Positions 18,906-29,614 of a DNA stretch of 64,000 nucleotides are shown here, one piece after another (within the stretch, counting starts at the first letter, position 1; each line of letters begins with the position of its first letter). This stretch comes from Novosphingobium resinovorum (GTDB taxonomy: Bacteria; Pseudomonadota; Alphaproteobacteria; Sphingomonadales; Sphingomonadaceae). Where the stretch lies: positions 868,001-932,000 of the forward strand of contig NZ_CP017075.1 of the NCBI RefSeq assembly GCF_001742225.1, given 5' to 3'. The position numbers and the translations under genes were made by a program. The notes under the pieces are model-generated. The model was not told where the DNA came from. It searched no databases and saw only the letters and a program-made list of their open reading frames with translations.

Positions 18906-19286
18906 ATGGCGGAAGAATATCGCGAACCCGTCATCCGCATCACCGCGATGCCCGCCGATGCCAATGCTTATGGCGACATCTTCGGTGGCTGGCTGATGAG
19001 CCTGATGGACATGGGCGCAGGGCTGATCGCCGCGCGCCACTCGCATGGCCGCGCCGTCACCATCGCGATGGACGGCATGCAGTTCCACAAGCCGGTCAAG
19101 GTGGGCGACGAAGTCAGCGTCTACGGTGAACTCAGGAAAGTGGGCCGCTCCTCGATGACCATCGGCATCGAGGCCTGGCGGCGCCACCGGCATGAAGAAG
19201 AACAGGTGAAGGTGACCGAAGCGGTCTTCACCTTCGTCGCAATCGACGACGCGGGCCGCCCCCGCGCGATCGAACAGGAGAGTTAA
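18906..19286 (+). CDS. YciA-like acyl-CoA thioesterase
   Basis: 126 residues from ATG one base after the preceding stop. It is a single hotdog-fold domain with the full YciA pattern: MPADANAYGDIFGGWLMSLM, the catalytic-position Asp in MDMGAG, the VGDEVSVYGEL strand and a FVAIDDAGRPRAI C-terminus. YciA-type enzymes hydrolyse short and medium acyl-CoAs in the cytoplasm as hexamers of hotdog subunits. Its position between the E2 and E3 genes of pyruvate dehydrogenase suggests control of acetyl-CoA or free CoA near the complex, which is inference. It was probably generated with its neighbour by tandem duplication. Confidence 0.85.
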   Translation: MAEEYREPVIRITAMPADANAYGDIFGGWLMSLMDMGAGLIAARHSHGRAVTIAMDGMQFHKPVKVGDEVSVYGELRKVGRSSMTIGIEAWRRHRHEEEQVKVTEAVFTFVAIDDAGRPRAIEQES

Positions 19287-19288
19287 GA

Positions 19289-20704
19289 GTGGCTGATTCT
19301 TACGACGTCATCGTTCTCGGTTCCGGCCCCGGCGGCTATGTCGCGGCGATCCGCAGCGCGCAGCTTGGCCTCAAGACCGCCATCGTCGAGCGCGAACTGC
19401 TCGGCGGCATCTGCCTCAACTGGGGCTGCATCCCGACCAAGGCGCTGCTGCGCTCGGCCGAGATCCTGCACCACATGAAGCACGCCAAGGACTATGGCCT
19501 CGCGGCGGAGAACATCACCGCCGACCTCGACGCCATCGTCAAGCGTTCGCGCGGCGTGGCCAAGCAGCTCAATCAGGGCGTCACGCACCTGATGAAGAAG
19601 AACAAGATCACCGTCCACATGGGCACCGGCAAGCTCGTCGCTCCGGGCAAGCTGGAAGTGACCGGCGAGAAGGGTTCGGAAACCCTCTCGGCCAAGCACA
19701 TCATCATCGCCACCGGCGCCCGTGCGCGGGAACTGCCCGGCGCCAAGTCGGACGGCAACCGCATCTGGACCTATCGCCATGCGATGACGCCCAAGGAAAT
19801 GCCGACGAAGCTGCTGGTCCTCGGCTCGGGCGCGATCGGCATCGAGTTCGCCAGCTTCTACAACGACATGGGCGTCGACGTGACGGTCGTGGAGATGATG
19901 GACCGCATCGTGCCGGTCGAGGACAAGGATGTGTCCGCGTTCCTCGAAAAGGCGCTGGTCAAGCAGGGGATGAAGATCCTCACCGGCGCCAAGGCGAGCG
20001 ACGTCAAGGCTTCGGACAAGAGCGTCTCGGTCAAGATCACCCCGAAGGGCGGCAAGGAAGAGACGCAGGAATTCAGCCACGTCATCGTCGCCATCGGCAT
20101 CGTCCCGAACGTCGAGAACATCGGCCTGGAAGAACTCAAGATCGAGCCGGACGAGAAGTTCTTCGTCAAGGTGGACGACTATGGCCGCACCAACGTCCCC
20201 GGCGTCTGGGCGATCGGCGACTGCGTGAAGGGCCCTTGGCTTGCCCACAAGGCCAGCCATGAAGGCGTCACCACCGCCGAATCGATCGCCAAGGAACTGG
20301 GCAACAAGGAGGTGCATCCGCACGCTCTGGACCGCCGCAACATCCCGGGCTGCACCTATTGCCACCCGCAGATCGCCTCGGTTGGCCTGACGGAAGCCAA
20401 GGCCAAGGAAGAAGGCTACGAGGTCAAGGCCGGCACTTTCCCGTTCATCGGCAACGGCAAGGCGATCGCGCTGGGCGAGCCCGAGGGCTTCGTGAAGACC
20501 GTGTTCGACGCCAAGACCGGCGAACTGCTCGGTGCCCACATGATCGGCGCCGAAGTGACCGAGATGATCCAGGGCTACGTCGTCGGCAAGACGCTGGAGA
20601 CCACCGAGGCGGAACTGATGAACACCGTGTTCCCGCACCCGACGATCTCGGAGACGATGCACGAGGCGACCCTCGCCGCCTACGGCCGCGCGATCCACAT
20701 CTGA
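19289..20704 (+). CDS. lpdA: Dihydrolipoamide dehydrogenase (E3)
   Basis: 471 residues from a GTG start (MADSYDVIVLGSGPGG) two bases after the thioesterase, with GGAG upstream. It has an FAD-binding GxGxxG, the redox disulfide CLNWGC (Cys42 and Cys47), an NAD-binding GSGAIGIEFASFYNDMG, and the C-terminal active-site His-Glu pair in FPHPTISETMHEA. It reoxidises dihydrolipoamide of the E2 component with NAD+. Being last in the pdhC-thioesterases-lpdA operon, it is followed by a strong terminator. It is likely the PDH-dedicated E3; whether it also serves the 2-oxoglutarate complex is unknown. Confidence 0.97.
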   Translation: MADSYDVIVLGSGPGGYVAAIRSAQLGLKTAIVERELLGGICLNWGCIPTKALLRSAEILHHMKHAKDYGLAAENITADLDAIVKRSRGVAKQLNQGVTHLMKKNKITVHMGTGKLVAPGKLEVTGEKGSETLSAKHIIIATGARARELPGAKSDGNRIWTYRHAMTPKEMPTKLLVLGSGAIGIEFASFYNDMGVDVTVVEMMDRIVPVEDKDVSAFLEKALVKQGMKILTGAKASDVKASDKSVSVKITPKGGKEETQEFSHVIVAIGIVPNVENIGLEELKIEPDEKFFVKVDDYGRTNVPGVWAIGDCVKGPWLAHKASHEGVTTAESIAKELGNKEVHPHALDRRNIPGCTYCHPQIASVGLTEAKAKEEGYEVKAGTFPFIGNGKAIALGEPEGFVKTVFDAKTGELLGAHMIGAEVTEMIQGYVVGKTLETTEAELMNTVFPHPTISETMHEATLAAYGRAIHI

Positions 20705-20733
20705 TCGCGCCGCAAGGTCTGGAAAAACGAGGA

Positions 20734-20760
20734 GGGCGGGCCGCAAGGTCCGCCCTTTTT
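20734..20760 (+). terminator. Rho-independent terminator after lpdA
   Basis: GGGCGGGCC (20734-20742) and GGTCCGCCC (20747-20755) form a 9-bp stem with one G-U pair around GCAA, followed by TTTTT. An AAAAA run just left of the hairpin means it could also work for the opposing PilZ gene. Confidence 0.9.
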
Positions 20761-20764
20761 CGTA

Positions 20765-21082
20765 TCAGCCGGCGGCGCGCACGATATGCTCGAACACGGC
20801 CACGTGCAGGGGCTCGGCGAATTCGCAACCGACGGCGCCTTCGCGCACCCAGCAGATGCGTGCGCTTAGCAACTGCAGGCCGGGGATGCGGATACGCAGC
20901 GGCACTTCCATCCGGGCATCGGGCAACAGGCCGATGCGGAAGCCTCCGGGCGACAAGTCCTCCAGTCGCGCCGGTTTCCACGGACGGGTTCCCTGACGCA
21001 CCTCGCACAGGATCGACACGCCGACGCGTGCGGAACGAGGGGTCCGACTGTCGGCCGGGCCGGGCTTGAGGGAATCGCGCAT
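20765..21082 (-). CDS. PilZ domain protein
   Basis: 105 residues from the ATG of [11 protein letters not shown], preceded by AAGGAGA at ideal spacing; this is favoured over an ATG nine codons upstream. The single PilZ domain shows RQGTR, corresponding to RxxxR, and DLSPGG, corresponding to the (D/N)xSxxG motif, both of which bind cyclic-di-GMP in the family. There is no signal peptide or second domain, so it is a stand-alone receptor or adaptor protein. It lies convergent to lpdA and next to a GNAT gene on the same strand. The controlled process is unknown. Confidence 0.85.
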   Translation of the reverse strand: MRDSLKPGPADSRTPRSARVGVSILCEVRQGTRPWKPARLEDLSPGGFRIGLLPDARMEVPLRIRIPGLQLLSARICWVREGAVGCEFAEPLHVAVFEHIVRAAG

Positions 21083-21166
21083 GGGGTCTCCTTGGGGGGA
21101 GAACCCCATGCCGTAAAACAGGTTACCAGCGCGTTAGCATTCGGCGCGCGTACGCTGCCACCCTAT

Positions 21167-21670
21167 TCAGCGGAAGGTCTTTTCCAGTACGACCAGCCCG
21201 GGATCGCCGTCGAACGGCTCAGGCCTGAAGCCCCTTTCGCGTTCGAGGTCGATGGCGGCGCGATTGTCACGGCTCTCGATGGAAATGGCGCGGCGACAGC
21301 CACGGACCTTGGCCTGGGCCGAGAGGTAATCGAGCATGGCCCAGCCGATCCCTTTGCCGCGGTGATTGCCGCAGACCGAAATGGCGATCTCGCCGGTATC
21401 CAGCGGTCCGTCACAAGCCAACAGCCCCGACGCGACGATCTGCCCGCTGGCCTGGTTGATCCCGACCCACGATTCGGTCCGGAAGTGGTCGGCGTGGACC
21501 AGCGGCTCCAGCAATACCGGCCCGACGTGCTCGGTCGCCGACAGGAAACGGAAGCGGCGATCCTCGTCCGTCACGCGGGTGAAGAAATCGGTCAGCGCGG
21601 GTGCATCCGCCTCGGTTGCCGGGCGCACGTCGAGGTCAATGCCCGAACGGGTGGGGAGGGTGACGATCAT
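21167..21670 (-). CDS. GNAT family acetyltransferase
   Basis: 167 residues. The GNAT fold is seen from [19 protein letters not shown] (beta 1) to the acetyl-CoA pyrophosphate loop [14 protein letters not shown] (motif A, Q/RxxGxG/A). It transfers an acyl group from acyl-CoA to an amine; the acceptor cannot be predicted. The N-terminal part resembles the acetyltransferase domain of protein acetyltransferases that modify acetyl-CoA synthetase, and the gene is divergent from acsA, so AcsA is a plausible target. That link rests on position and is inference. It is cytoplasmic. The gap to acsA is 216 bases and holds a palindrome. Confidence 0.8.
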   Translation of the reverse strand: MIVTLPTRSGIDLDVRPATEADAPALTDFFTRVTDEDRRFRFLSATEHVGPVLLEPLVHADHFRTESWVGINQASGQIVASGLLACDGPLDTGEIAISVCGNHRGKGIGWAMLDYLSAQAKVRGCRRAISIESRDNRAAIDLERERGFRPEPFDGDPGLVVLEKTFR

Positions 21671-21794
21671 GACGGCGTTACCTTTCGATTGAATGCCGAA
21701 TCTCTAGACCGCGATCATGCGATGCACCTTGATCGAGATCAGATCGCCCGCCATCGTCGTCGAAACGGCACGAGATTCCGCCCGGCCCGTTCTA

Positions 21795-21808
21795 CCATTG
21801 TCCAATGG
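21795..21808. promoter_or_regulatory. Palindrome upstream of acsA
   Basis: CCATTG-TC-CAATGG is a perfect 6-bp inverted repeat 78 bases before the acsA ATG, and a TCCATTGT half-site recurs at 21821-21828. It is a candidate operator for the divergent acsA/GNAT promoters. Confidence 0.4.
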
Positions 21809-21886
21809 GAACGGCCCGGGTCCATTGTGCTATGCAACATGCAAGGCCGGGAGAGCCCGACCCTACGATATGAGAGGAGAATCCGC

Positions 21887-23836
<1,950 letters not shown>

Positions 23837-23855
23837 CCCTCGACCGAAATGCCAG

Positions 23856-23883
23856 GAGCCCGCGCCAGAGATGATGCGGGCTC
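23856..23883 (+). terminator. Hairpin after acsA
   Basis: GAGCCCGC (23856-23863) pairs with GCGGGCTC (23876-23883), followed by a weak TTGCC tail. It begins 20 bases after the acsA stop. Confidence 0.6.
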
Positions 23884-24320
23884 TTGCCGCCGGCTGCAGC
23901 GCAGCGGAGAGAAAATAGGACGGGTTTGTTTCGTTGAGCTTCGATGGCGTGCTCAATTATCCCGTCCGAGATTTTCGCATCAACGGGGGGGCAAGAGTGG
24001 CTTTCGGGCGCTTTCTTTGTTTGTTCAATCGTCATCGCCCTCGGCGCGCGGTCGAATGGGATGGCTCGCACTATCGCAGCGATTGCCGACGCTGCTCACG
24101 GCCGATCACACGGCTGGCTCGACGCAAGTGGCGTATCGAGAGTTAGAAACCGGGCGGCGATGACGGGTGAGAAACGCAGGCACGCAAGAACACCATGTGT
24201 ATCGTCCCGAGACGGGAATGATGGCGGACAGGGTGTCCGCAATACTATCATCCGGTGGCGTGCGAACATGTGAAGAACACTGGCTGATTTGGTCGAGTTT
24301 ATTCTCCTCTCTATGTATAA
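23884..24320. other. Intergenic stretch without a supported gene
   Basis: Several short open frames exist on both strands but none shows a recognisable domain, a good ribosome site or consistent codon use. Base composition is lower in G+C than the flanking core genes. I see no RNA gene. Confidence 0.5.
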
Positions 24321-24388
24321 GTGTCCAATGCTGTCCAATTGCGCTCCCATAAAACCGCGCTACTATTATGGGAACGGTTTTGGGAACG
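24321..24388. repeat. Integrase-associated repeats upstream of the broken integrase
   Basis: Two TGTCCAAT units (24322-24329 and 24332-24339), an inverted pair CCCATAA/TTATGGG (24346-24352 and 24366-24372) and two GGGAACG units (24370-24376, 24382-24388) are packed just before the integrase start. Such clusters are typical of arm-type integrase sites. CTATTATGGGAAC (24363-24375) recurs at 57304-57316. Confidence 0.5.
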
Positions 24389-24398
24389 ATGGACCGGT

Positions 24399-25388
24399 AT
24401 GCCTCGTAAGCTTTCAAATGCTCTGACGCCTCTGACGGTCAAGAACGCCAAGCCGGGCAGGCATTCGGATGGAGGCGACTTGCACCTTTTGGTTAAAGCG
24501 AGCGGCTCCCGTTCTTGGGTATTCCGCTTCATGCTGAACGGGAATTCGCGCGATGTAGGACTTGGCGCTGCCGCTGGTCTTGGTGCCCTGTCGCTGGCAA
24601 ATGCCAGAGTCGAAGCGACCAAGCTGCGCCTCAAGGTCCAGTCCGGGATCGCCCCCATCGAGGAGCGCGATCGCGAGGAGGCCGAAAAGCTCGCGGCAGC
24701 CCAAGCAGCCCTGATCGCCGAGACCACTTTCAAGGAAGTTGCCGAAGCCCACATCGATGCGAACGAGGAAAGCTGGCGCAACCCGAAGCACCGGCAGCAG
24801 TGGCGCAAGACTATGGCTGACTATGTCTATCCGAAGATCGGCGATCAATCGGTGGCCGACGTGGACACACCCCATGTGCTGTCGATTTTGGAGTCGATTT
24901 GGTGAGAGAAGCCCGAGACGGCGAGCCGGGTGAGGGGGCGGATCGAAACCATTCTCGATGCCGCCAAGGCCCGTGGGTACCGTAAGGGCGAGAACCCGGC
25001 GCGTTGGCGCGGGCACCTAGCCCAGATCCTCCCCAAAGTGTCCAAGACCAAGGAAGCCCGCAATCGCAAGCTCGGCCGAGACGGTCATCACAAGGCGCTA
25101 CCCTACGAGGAGGTGCCGACCTTCATCGCCGCGTTGCGCAAGCGACAGGCAGTCACGGCCATGGCGCTTGAATTCATCATCCTTACCGCAGCCCGAACCT
25201 CCGAAGCGCTCAAGGCGACGTGGGAAGAGATCGACTTCTCGAAAGCGGTATGGACGGTGCCCCCGGATCGCATGAAGGCCTGTAAAGAGCACCGCGTGCC
25301 GCTATCGCCTCGAGCTCTGGAACTGCTCAAGACCGCTCAGGGGCTTGGCGGTAAGCATCTCTTTCCGGCACCGAGGGCGGCAAGCTGA
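24399..25388 (+). pseudogene. Tyrosine-recombinase integrase, broken and truncated
   Basis: The frame starts MPRKLSNALTPLTVKNAKPG, the DUF4102 arm-binding domain of prophage and island integrases, and is interrupted by an in-frame TGA at 24903-24905 within LESIW-stop-EKPETASRVRG. Reading continues in the same frame through the core-binding and first catalytic segment (TAARTSEALKATWEEIDF, with the first catalytic Arg). It then stops at HLFPAPRAAS, before the conserved HxxR and the nucleophilic Tyr. Two lesions make it inactive. A TonB-receptor fragment is joined directly to its end. The rest of the element is gone, so this is a scar of an old insertion. Confidence 0.85.
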
Positions 25389-26228
25389 AGCTGCGCCTAG
25401 GCCTGCGCTACGATCATGAGACGCAGAACCGTGATCGAGCCGGTACGCAACATCAGCTACGACGCCTGGCTGCCCAAGGCGGGCCTGACTTATGACTTCA
25501 CCGACGACCTCGCGCTCAGCGCCACGGCGCAGCGCGGCTACCGTGCGGGCGGCGCGGGCCTCAACCAGCAGCGCGGCGAGGCGTATTCATTTGGCCCGGA
25601 ATATACCTGGAACTAAGAAGTCGCGCTAAGGTCGCGGTGGCTGGACAAGCGGCTGACGGTGAACGCCAATGCCTACTGGATCGACTGGACCGACCAGCAG
25701 GTCGCCGTGCGCCTCAGCCCCGGCGCGGTGTTCGACACGCAGACCGTCAACGCGGGCAAGTCACGCCTCTACGGTTTCGAGCTGGAACTGAGCGGACGGC
25801 CGACCAATACGCTTAACCTCTATGCCGGGGCGGGCTACAGTAATACGAAGTTCACCGATTTCGACGTGACCGTGGGCGAGCTTTCCGCCAGCGCGCAGGG
25901 TAACGAGTTCGCCAATGCGCCGCGCTGGACGCTCTCGGGCGGGGCGACATGGCGCCATCCGGGCGGGATCACCGCCAACGTCAATGCCAACTATCGCAGC
26001 GCCGTCTATCAGGACACCGTCGATCAGGCGTTCCGCGATCTGCCCGGGCGCACGATCGTCAATGCCAAGCTGGGCTGGCAGGGCGAGAATTTCGGGGCGT
26101 ACCTGATCGTCTCGAACCTGTTCGACGTCCAGAAGCCCTCGGTCTTCTTCCTCGACTCCGACGGGCGCACGCGCGGTCTACTGACCGATCCACGCACCTT
26201 CGGCCTCAGCTTCGAAGGCAGGTTCTAG
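25382..26228 (+). pseudogene. TonB-dependent receptor, decayed C-terminal fragment
   Basis: About 280 codons of the outer-membrane beta barrel remain, with no plug domain or signal peptide. It begins LKLRLGLRYDHETQNRD in one frame, shifts frame around 25425-25440, continues as ISYDAWLPKAGLTYDF and SATAQRGYRAGGAGLN, meets a TAA at 25614-25616 (TWN-stop-EVALRSRW), and finishes intact with the typical terminal strand RTFGLSFEGRF. The frameshift, nonsense codon and missing 5' half all indicate a dead gene. Such receptors import siderophores or other large substrates. Its direct fusion to the integrase remnant suggests a recombination junction. Confidence 0.85.
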
Positions 26229-26631
26229 CGGCGTCGCAGGGAGTGAACCCAATCATGCAATCGCCCATTCGGAAAGGGGCTTTCAACGAGGACAAGAGCA
26301 GAATCATCATACGGGCCGCTATTGTGCGGACATTGCCTTAAAGCCCAATATTAGACCTCATCGCATGCGAAATGTTCCACCTCTGAGATTTGGTTGGGAG
26401 AGGTTTTTGGTCGTCACCTGCCGGAAAGGCAGACCGTCAGCACCTGGATCAAAAATCGGATGTTGAGCTTCCACTAAGGGTTGGACCTGAATCCCACCCG
26501 AAATTTTCGCGTGCGTCTAATCCCCTGCTGTCCCTTCAGATGTGCGTCGCGGGACGTGGGGTGTTCGCTGGGAAAGTCGGGCATTTAGGTGTTTACAACA
26601 GAACGGCGAAGGCGAAGCTTGGGAGAAGGCG
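26229..26631. other. Intergenic stretch without a supported gene
   Basis: About 400 bases between the receptor fragment and the small lipoprotein gene. I see no coding frame with a domain, no tRNA and no clear repeat. Confidence 0.5.
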
Positions 26632-27057
26632 ATGAGGACGCGGAATGGTCTGGCAGCCGCTAGAGCCGGCGCGCTGCTAATGGCGGGTACACTGTCTGCG
26701 TGCAGCCCAGATGCAGCACAGCCTGAACCGACACCTACTACTTATGATATTGGAGCGGCAGACCTCACTGCGACCGAGCCCAATGATATTTGCCGAACCC
26801 GCCACCCCGCCTTCCTGCGCGACTTGCTGCTGCGGATTAGCGCCGGTCTGCCACCCGGCAGCAGTGGCTTCGAGTTCATACATTTCACGGTTGATAAGCC
26901 GAAACTCAACGGGGAGTGGGCCGCTATGGTCAGGTTCCGCGCCGCTTTGCCCGGTGAACCCGTTCAAACTATGCGCACCGTCGCTCCTTTCAATCCGGAA
27001 GACTGCACGACCGGGGCGTGGTCGCTGTATCGGAGGGAAGGCGCATACGAAAAATAG
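26632..27057 (+). CDS. Small predicted lipoprotein of unknown function
   Basis: 141 residues from the ATG of MRTRNGLAAARAGALL with GGGAGAAGG upstream. An n-region with arginines, a hydrophobic core and the lipobox LSAC predict lipoprotein processing near residue 24. The mature part has a pair of cysteines (NDICRTRHPAF and PEDCTTGAW) that could form a disulfide, and no recognised domain. It lies between the decayed mobile-element scar and the ClC gene, whose 3' end faces it. I do not recognise the family. Confidence 0.6.
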   Translation: MRTRNGLAAARAGALLMAGTLSACSPDAAQPEPTPTTYDIGAADLTATEPNDICRTRHPAFLRDLLLRISAGLPPGSSGFEFIHFTVDKPKLNGEWAAMVRFRAALPGEPVQTMRTVAPFNPEDCTTGAWSLYRREGAYEK

Positions 27058-27162
27058 ATATCTTCTGAAATTTTCAGATCGCATCCCATATACCGCAAAG
27101 AAAAGCGGTTAATCTGTTTCCGGCCCCACGAACTCAGCCGATGAACGACCAAGAAGGTTCGG

Positions 27163-28908
27163 TCAGCGTCTCTTCCATTCGGATGCGCGGTGGACATGGC
27201 GAACCTTTAGCAGGTCCTGACGGCTCAATATGCCCACGAGCCGGGAGGTTGCCGGATCTACGACCGGGATACGGCCGATGCCGCTGTCGACCATCATGTC
27301 CGCAATCTGGCTGACGGGTTTTTGTGGCGTGGCAACGGGGAGGGAGACGTCCGACAGAACCTCCGCCAGCGATGCCTTGAGCGGGGCGTTATCCTCCATC
27401 TGCCACCGTAGCGCGTCGGAGCGGGACACGAGGCCTATCAGGCGTCCCTCCGCATCGACCACCGGATAGCTACGATGCTTTGCCGTCGCGAAGAAGTTGA
27501 TCGCCTCGGCCAGGGACAGGCCGCCCGGCAGCGTCTCCGGATCGGGTGACATCACCTGGCCGGCTAGAAGGAAGTCGAGCGGATCGACGCTATACTCTTG
27601 CAACACATGCCGTCCGCGCCGCGCGATCTTCTCGGTCAGGATGGAGCGGCGGATCAGCAGCACGCTGACCGCATAGGCGCCCACTGATCCCGCAATGGTC
27701 AGAGGCAGCATCGCAAAATCGCCGGTCAGTTCCGCCGCGAAGAGCGCCGCCGTCAGAGGCGCGCGCATCGCTCCGCTCATCGTCCCGGCCATGCCCACCA
27801 GCGCCCATAATGCACTGCCGCCCGGCAGGAAATGGCCGATCACGAAACCTAATGCTCCTCCCAGCATCAGGAGCGGGGCGAGCACACCGCCTGATGTTCC
27901 GGACCCCAGGGCGATGAGCCACACCGCCGCTTTTACCACCAGCAGAATAAGCGCGACCCGCAGCGCCATTGACCCGTCGAGCAGCGCACGGATGCTCTCA
28001 TAACCCGCGCCGAGCACATGGGCGTCGATCAGCCCGCCAATCCCCACCGCCACTGCGCCGATGGCCGGCCACCACATCCAGTGAAGCGGCAGGCGGCCGA
28101 ACATGTCCTCCACCCGGTAGAGCAGGATGGACAGGAGCGACGCCTGACACCCCGCCAGAGCCCCCATAGCCAAAGCGATGGCGATGGTCGCGGGACCGAG
28201 CAGCGCGTGGTGCATGACGGGGAACAGCGGCCCGCTGTCGATAAGGAGCGGACGCCAGAGAAAGGCGGAAAGGGTTGCGACGACGACCGGAACGAAGCTG
28301 CGCGGCTTCCACTCGAACAGCAACACTTCGATGGCGAGGAGCAGGGCGGCGACCGGCGTGCCAAAGATTGCCGTCATCCCTGCCGCCGCACCGGCGACGA
28401 GCAGGGTCTTTCGCTCCGCCGCGCTCAGGTCGAACTGCTGGGCGAACAGCGATCCGATGGCGCCCCCGGTCATGATGATCGGCCCCTCTGCGCCAAAGGG
28501 GCCGCCACTGCCGATCGATATGGCGGAGGACAGAGGCTTCAGTAGTGCGACCTTGGGCGATAGGCGGCTCTCGCCATAGAGAATGGCCTCGATCGCCTCG
28601 GGGATGCCATGGCCCCGGATCTTGTCCGACCCATAGCGCGCCATCAGGCCGACGATCAGGCTGCCAATGATGGGGATCGCGACCAGCCAGAGGCCCAGCC
28701 CATTGTCGCTTATCTCCGACGGCCCGGCAGAGAAGCGGCCGAACCAGAACAGGTTGGTGGCGATGGCGATGGCCCGCAGCAGCAGCCATGCCCCCATCGC
28801 GCTACCCGTTCCCACGATCACGGCCGCCGCGGCCAGCATTAGCATACGCAGATCGGCACTATGGTCGGCGAGGCGACGGTGCGTGGGAGGGGTAGCGAAA
28901 TTTTTCAT
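27163..28908 (-). CDS. ClC-family chloride channel/transporter with CBS domains
   Basis: 581 residues. About 10 to 12 membrane helices cover residues 20-430. ClC signatures are present: GHGIPEA (a variant of GSGIP), GAEGP with the gating glutamate, and GSGTSGGVLAPLLMLGG. Two CBS domains occupy the C-terminal 140 residues (VMSPDPETLPGG and ISDMMVDSGIG-like segments), which in the family bind adenine nucleotides and regulate transport. It sits in the inner membrane and moves chloride or another anion, possibly in exchange for protons. The gene is divergent from a marR-type regulator, with a palindrome between, suggesting control by that regulator. Confidence 0.9.
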   Translation of the reverse strand: MKNFATPPTHRRLADHSADLRMLMLAAAAVIVGTGSAMGAWLLLRAIAIATNLFWFGRFSAGPSEISDNGLGLWLVAIPIIGSLIVGLMARYGSDKIRGHGIPEAIEAILYGESRLSPKVALLKPLSSAISIGSGGPFGAEGPIIMTGGAIGSLFAQQFDLSAAERKTLLVAGAAAGMTAIFGTPVAALLLAIEVLLFEWKPRSFVPVVVATLSAFLWRPLLIDSGPLFPVMHHALLGPATIAIALAMGALAGCQASLLSILLYRVEDMFGRLPLHWMWWPAIGAVAVGIGGLIDAHVLGAGYESIRALLDGSMALRVALILLVVKAAVWLIALGSGTSGGVLAPLLMLGGALGFVIGHFLPGGSALWALVGMAGTMSGAMRAPLTAALFAAELTGDFAMLPLTIAGSVGAYAVSVLLIRRSILTEKIARRGRHVLQEYSVDPLDFLLAGQVMSPDPETLPGGLSLAEAINFFATAKHRSYPVVDAEGRLIGLVSRSDALRWQMEDNAPLKASLAEVLSDVSLPVATPQKPVSQIADMMVDSGIGRIPVVDPATSRLVGILSRQDLLKVRHVHRASEWKRR

Positions 28909-28948
28909 GGCGAGACCGATCGACAGAGAGAAGCGATGTCAGGCAAAT

Positions 28949-28965
28949 ATATCGCAATACGATAT
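28949..28965. promoter_or_regulatory. Candidate MarR operator
   Basis: ATATCG-CAATA-CGATAT is a perfect inverted repeat of 6-bp arms with a five-base spacer, lying between the divergent ClC and MarR genes (35 bases before the marR start). The size fits a MarR dimer site. Confidence 0.6.
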
Positions 28966-28999
28966 TTATCAATGGGGCCTGCCGCGTTAGGTATGCGCG

Positions 29000-29407
29000 A
29001 TGGCAGCAGAGCTTTCCGACGCCGATTACGCCACGCTGGCGGAGTTCCGATTTTCCCTGCGGCAGTTTCTGGCCTTCAGTGAGAGTCGCGCGGCCGAATG
29101 TGGCCTGACCCCGCAACAGCATCAGGCGCTGCTTGCGATCCGGGCCGCTCCGGCGGATGGGGCGACGGTGGGTTACGTTGCGGATCGGCTGATCCTCAAG
29201 CCGCATAGCGCGACGGGACTGGTCGATCGGCTGGTGGTGCTGAACCTGGTCGAACGCAGGGCGTCGGCGTGGGACAAGCGCCGGGCGCTGCTGGCCCTGA
29301 CTCAGGAAGCGCACGCCAAGCTGGCGCGACTGAGCGCCGTGCATCGGGAAGAAATCCTGCGTCTCAAGCCCCTGCTCACGGGTCTCTTGAGCACGATGAT
29401 GGATTGA
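29000..29407 (+). CDS. MarR-family transcriptional regulator
   Basis: 135 residues. A winged-helix MarR domain spans about 25-120: LTPQQHQALLAIRAAP, a recognition helix in VADRLILKPHSATGLVDRLV and the wing AWDKRRALLALT. The N- and C-terminal helices that form the dimer are present. It should repress its own gene and the divergent ClC gene through the palindrome at 28949. The ligand is not predictable. There is only a weak ribosome site (TTAGG). Confidence 0.9.
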   Translation: MAAELSDADYATLAEFRFSLRQFLAFSESRAAECGLTPQQHQALLAIRAAPADGATVGYVADRLILKPHSATGLVDRLVVLNLVERRASAWDKRRALLALTQEAHAKLARLSAVHREEILRLKPLLTGLLSTMMD

Positions 29408-29614
29408 CAGACCTTGGGACAAGATTGCAAGATAAGGACCGCGCCTTATTGGCGGGCAGTCTGACAACAGATCGGGCTCGCTTCCTCGGGGTTCGCAAGC
29501 CGGCTCTAAAGAGAGCCGCTGTCATCTGCGGCACGACCAAGTTTCTGGCACCCATTCCTGCCTCTGTTCTGACGCGAGCCCACTTCCGAAGACAAGCACA
29601 GAGTGAGCCCAACA

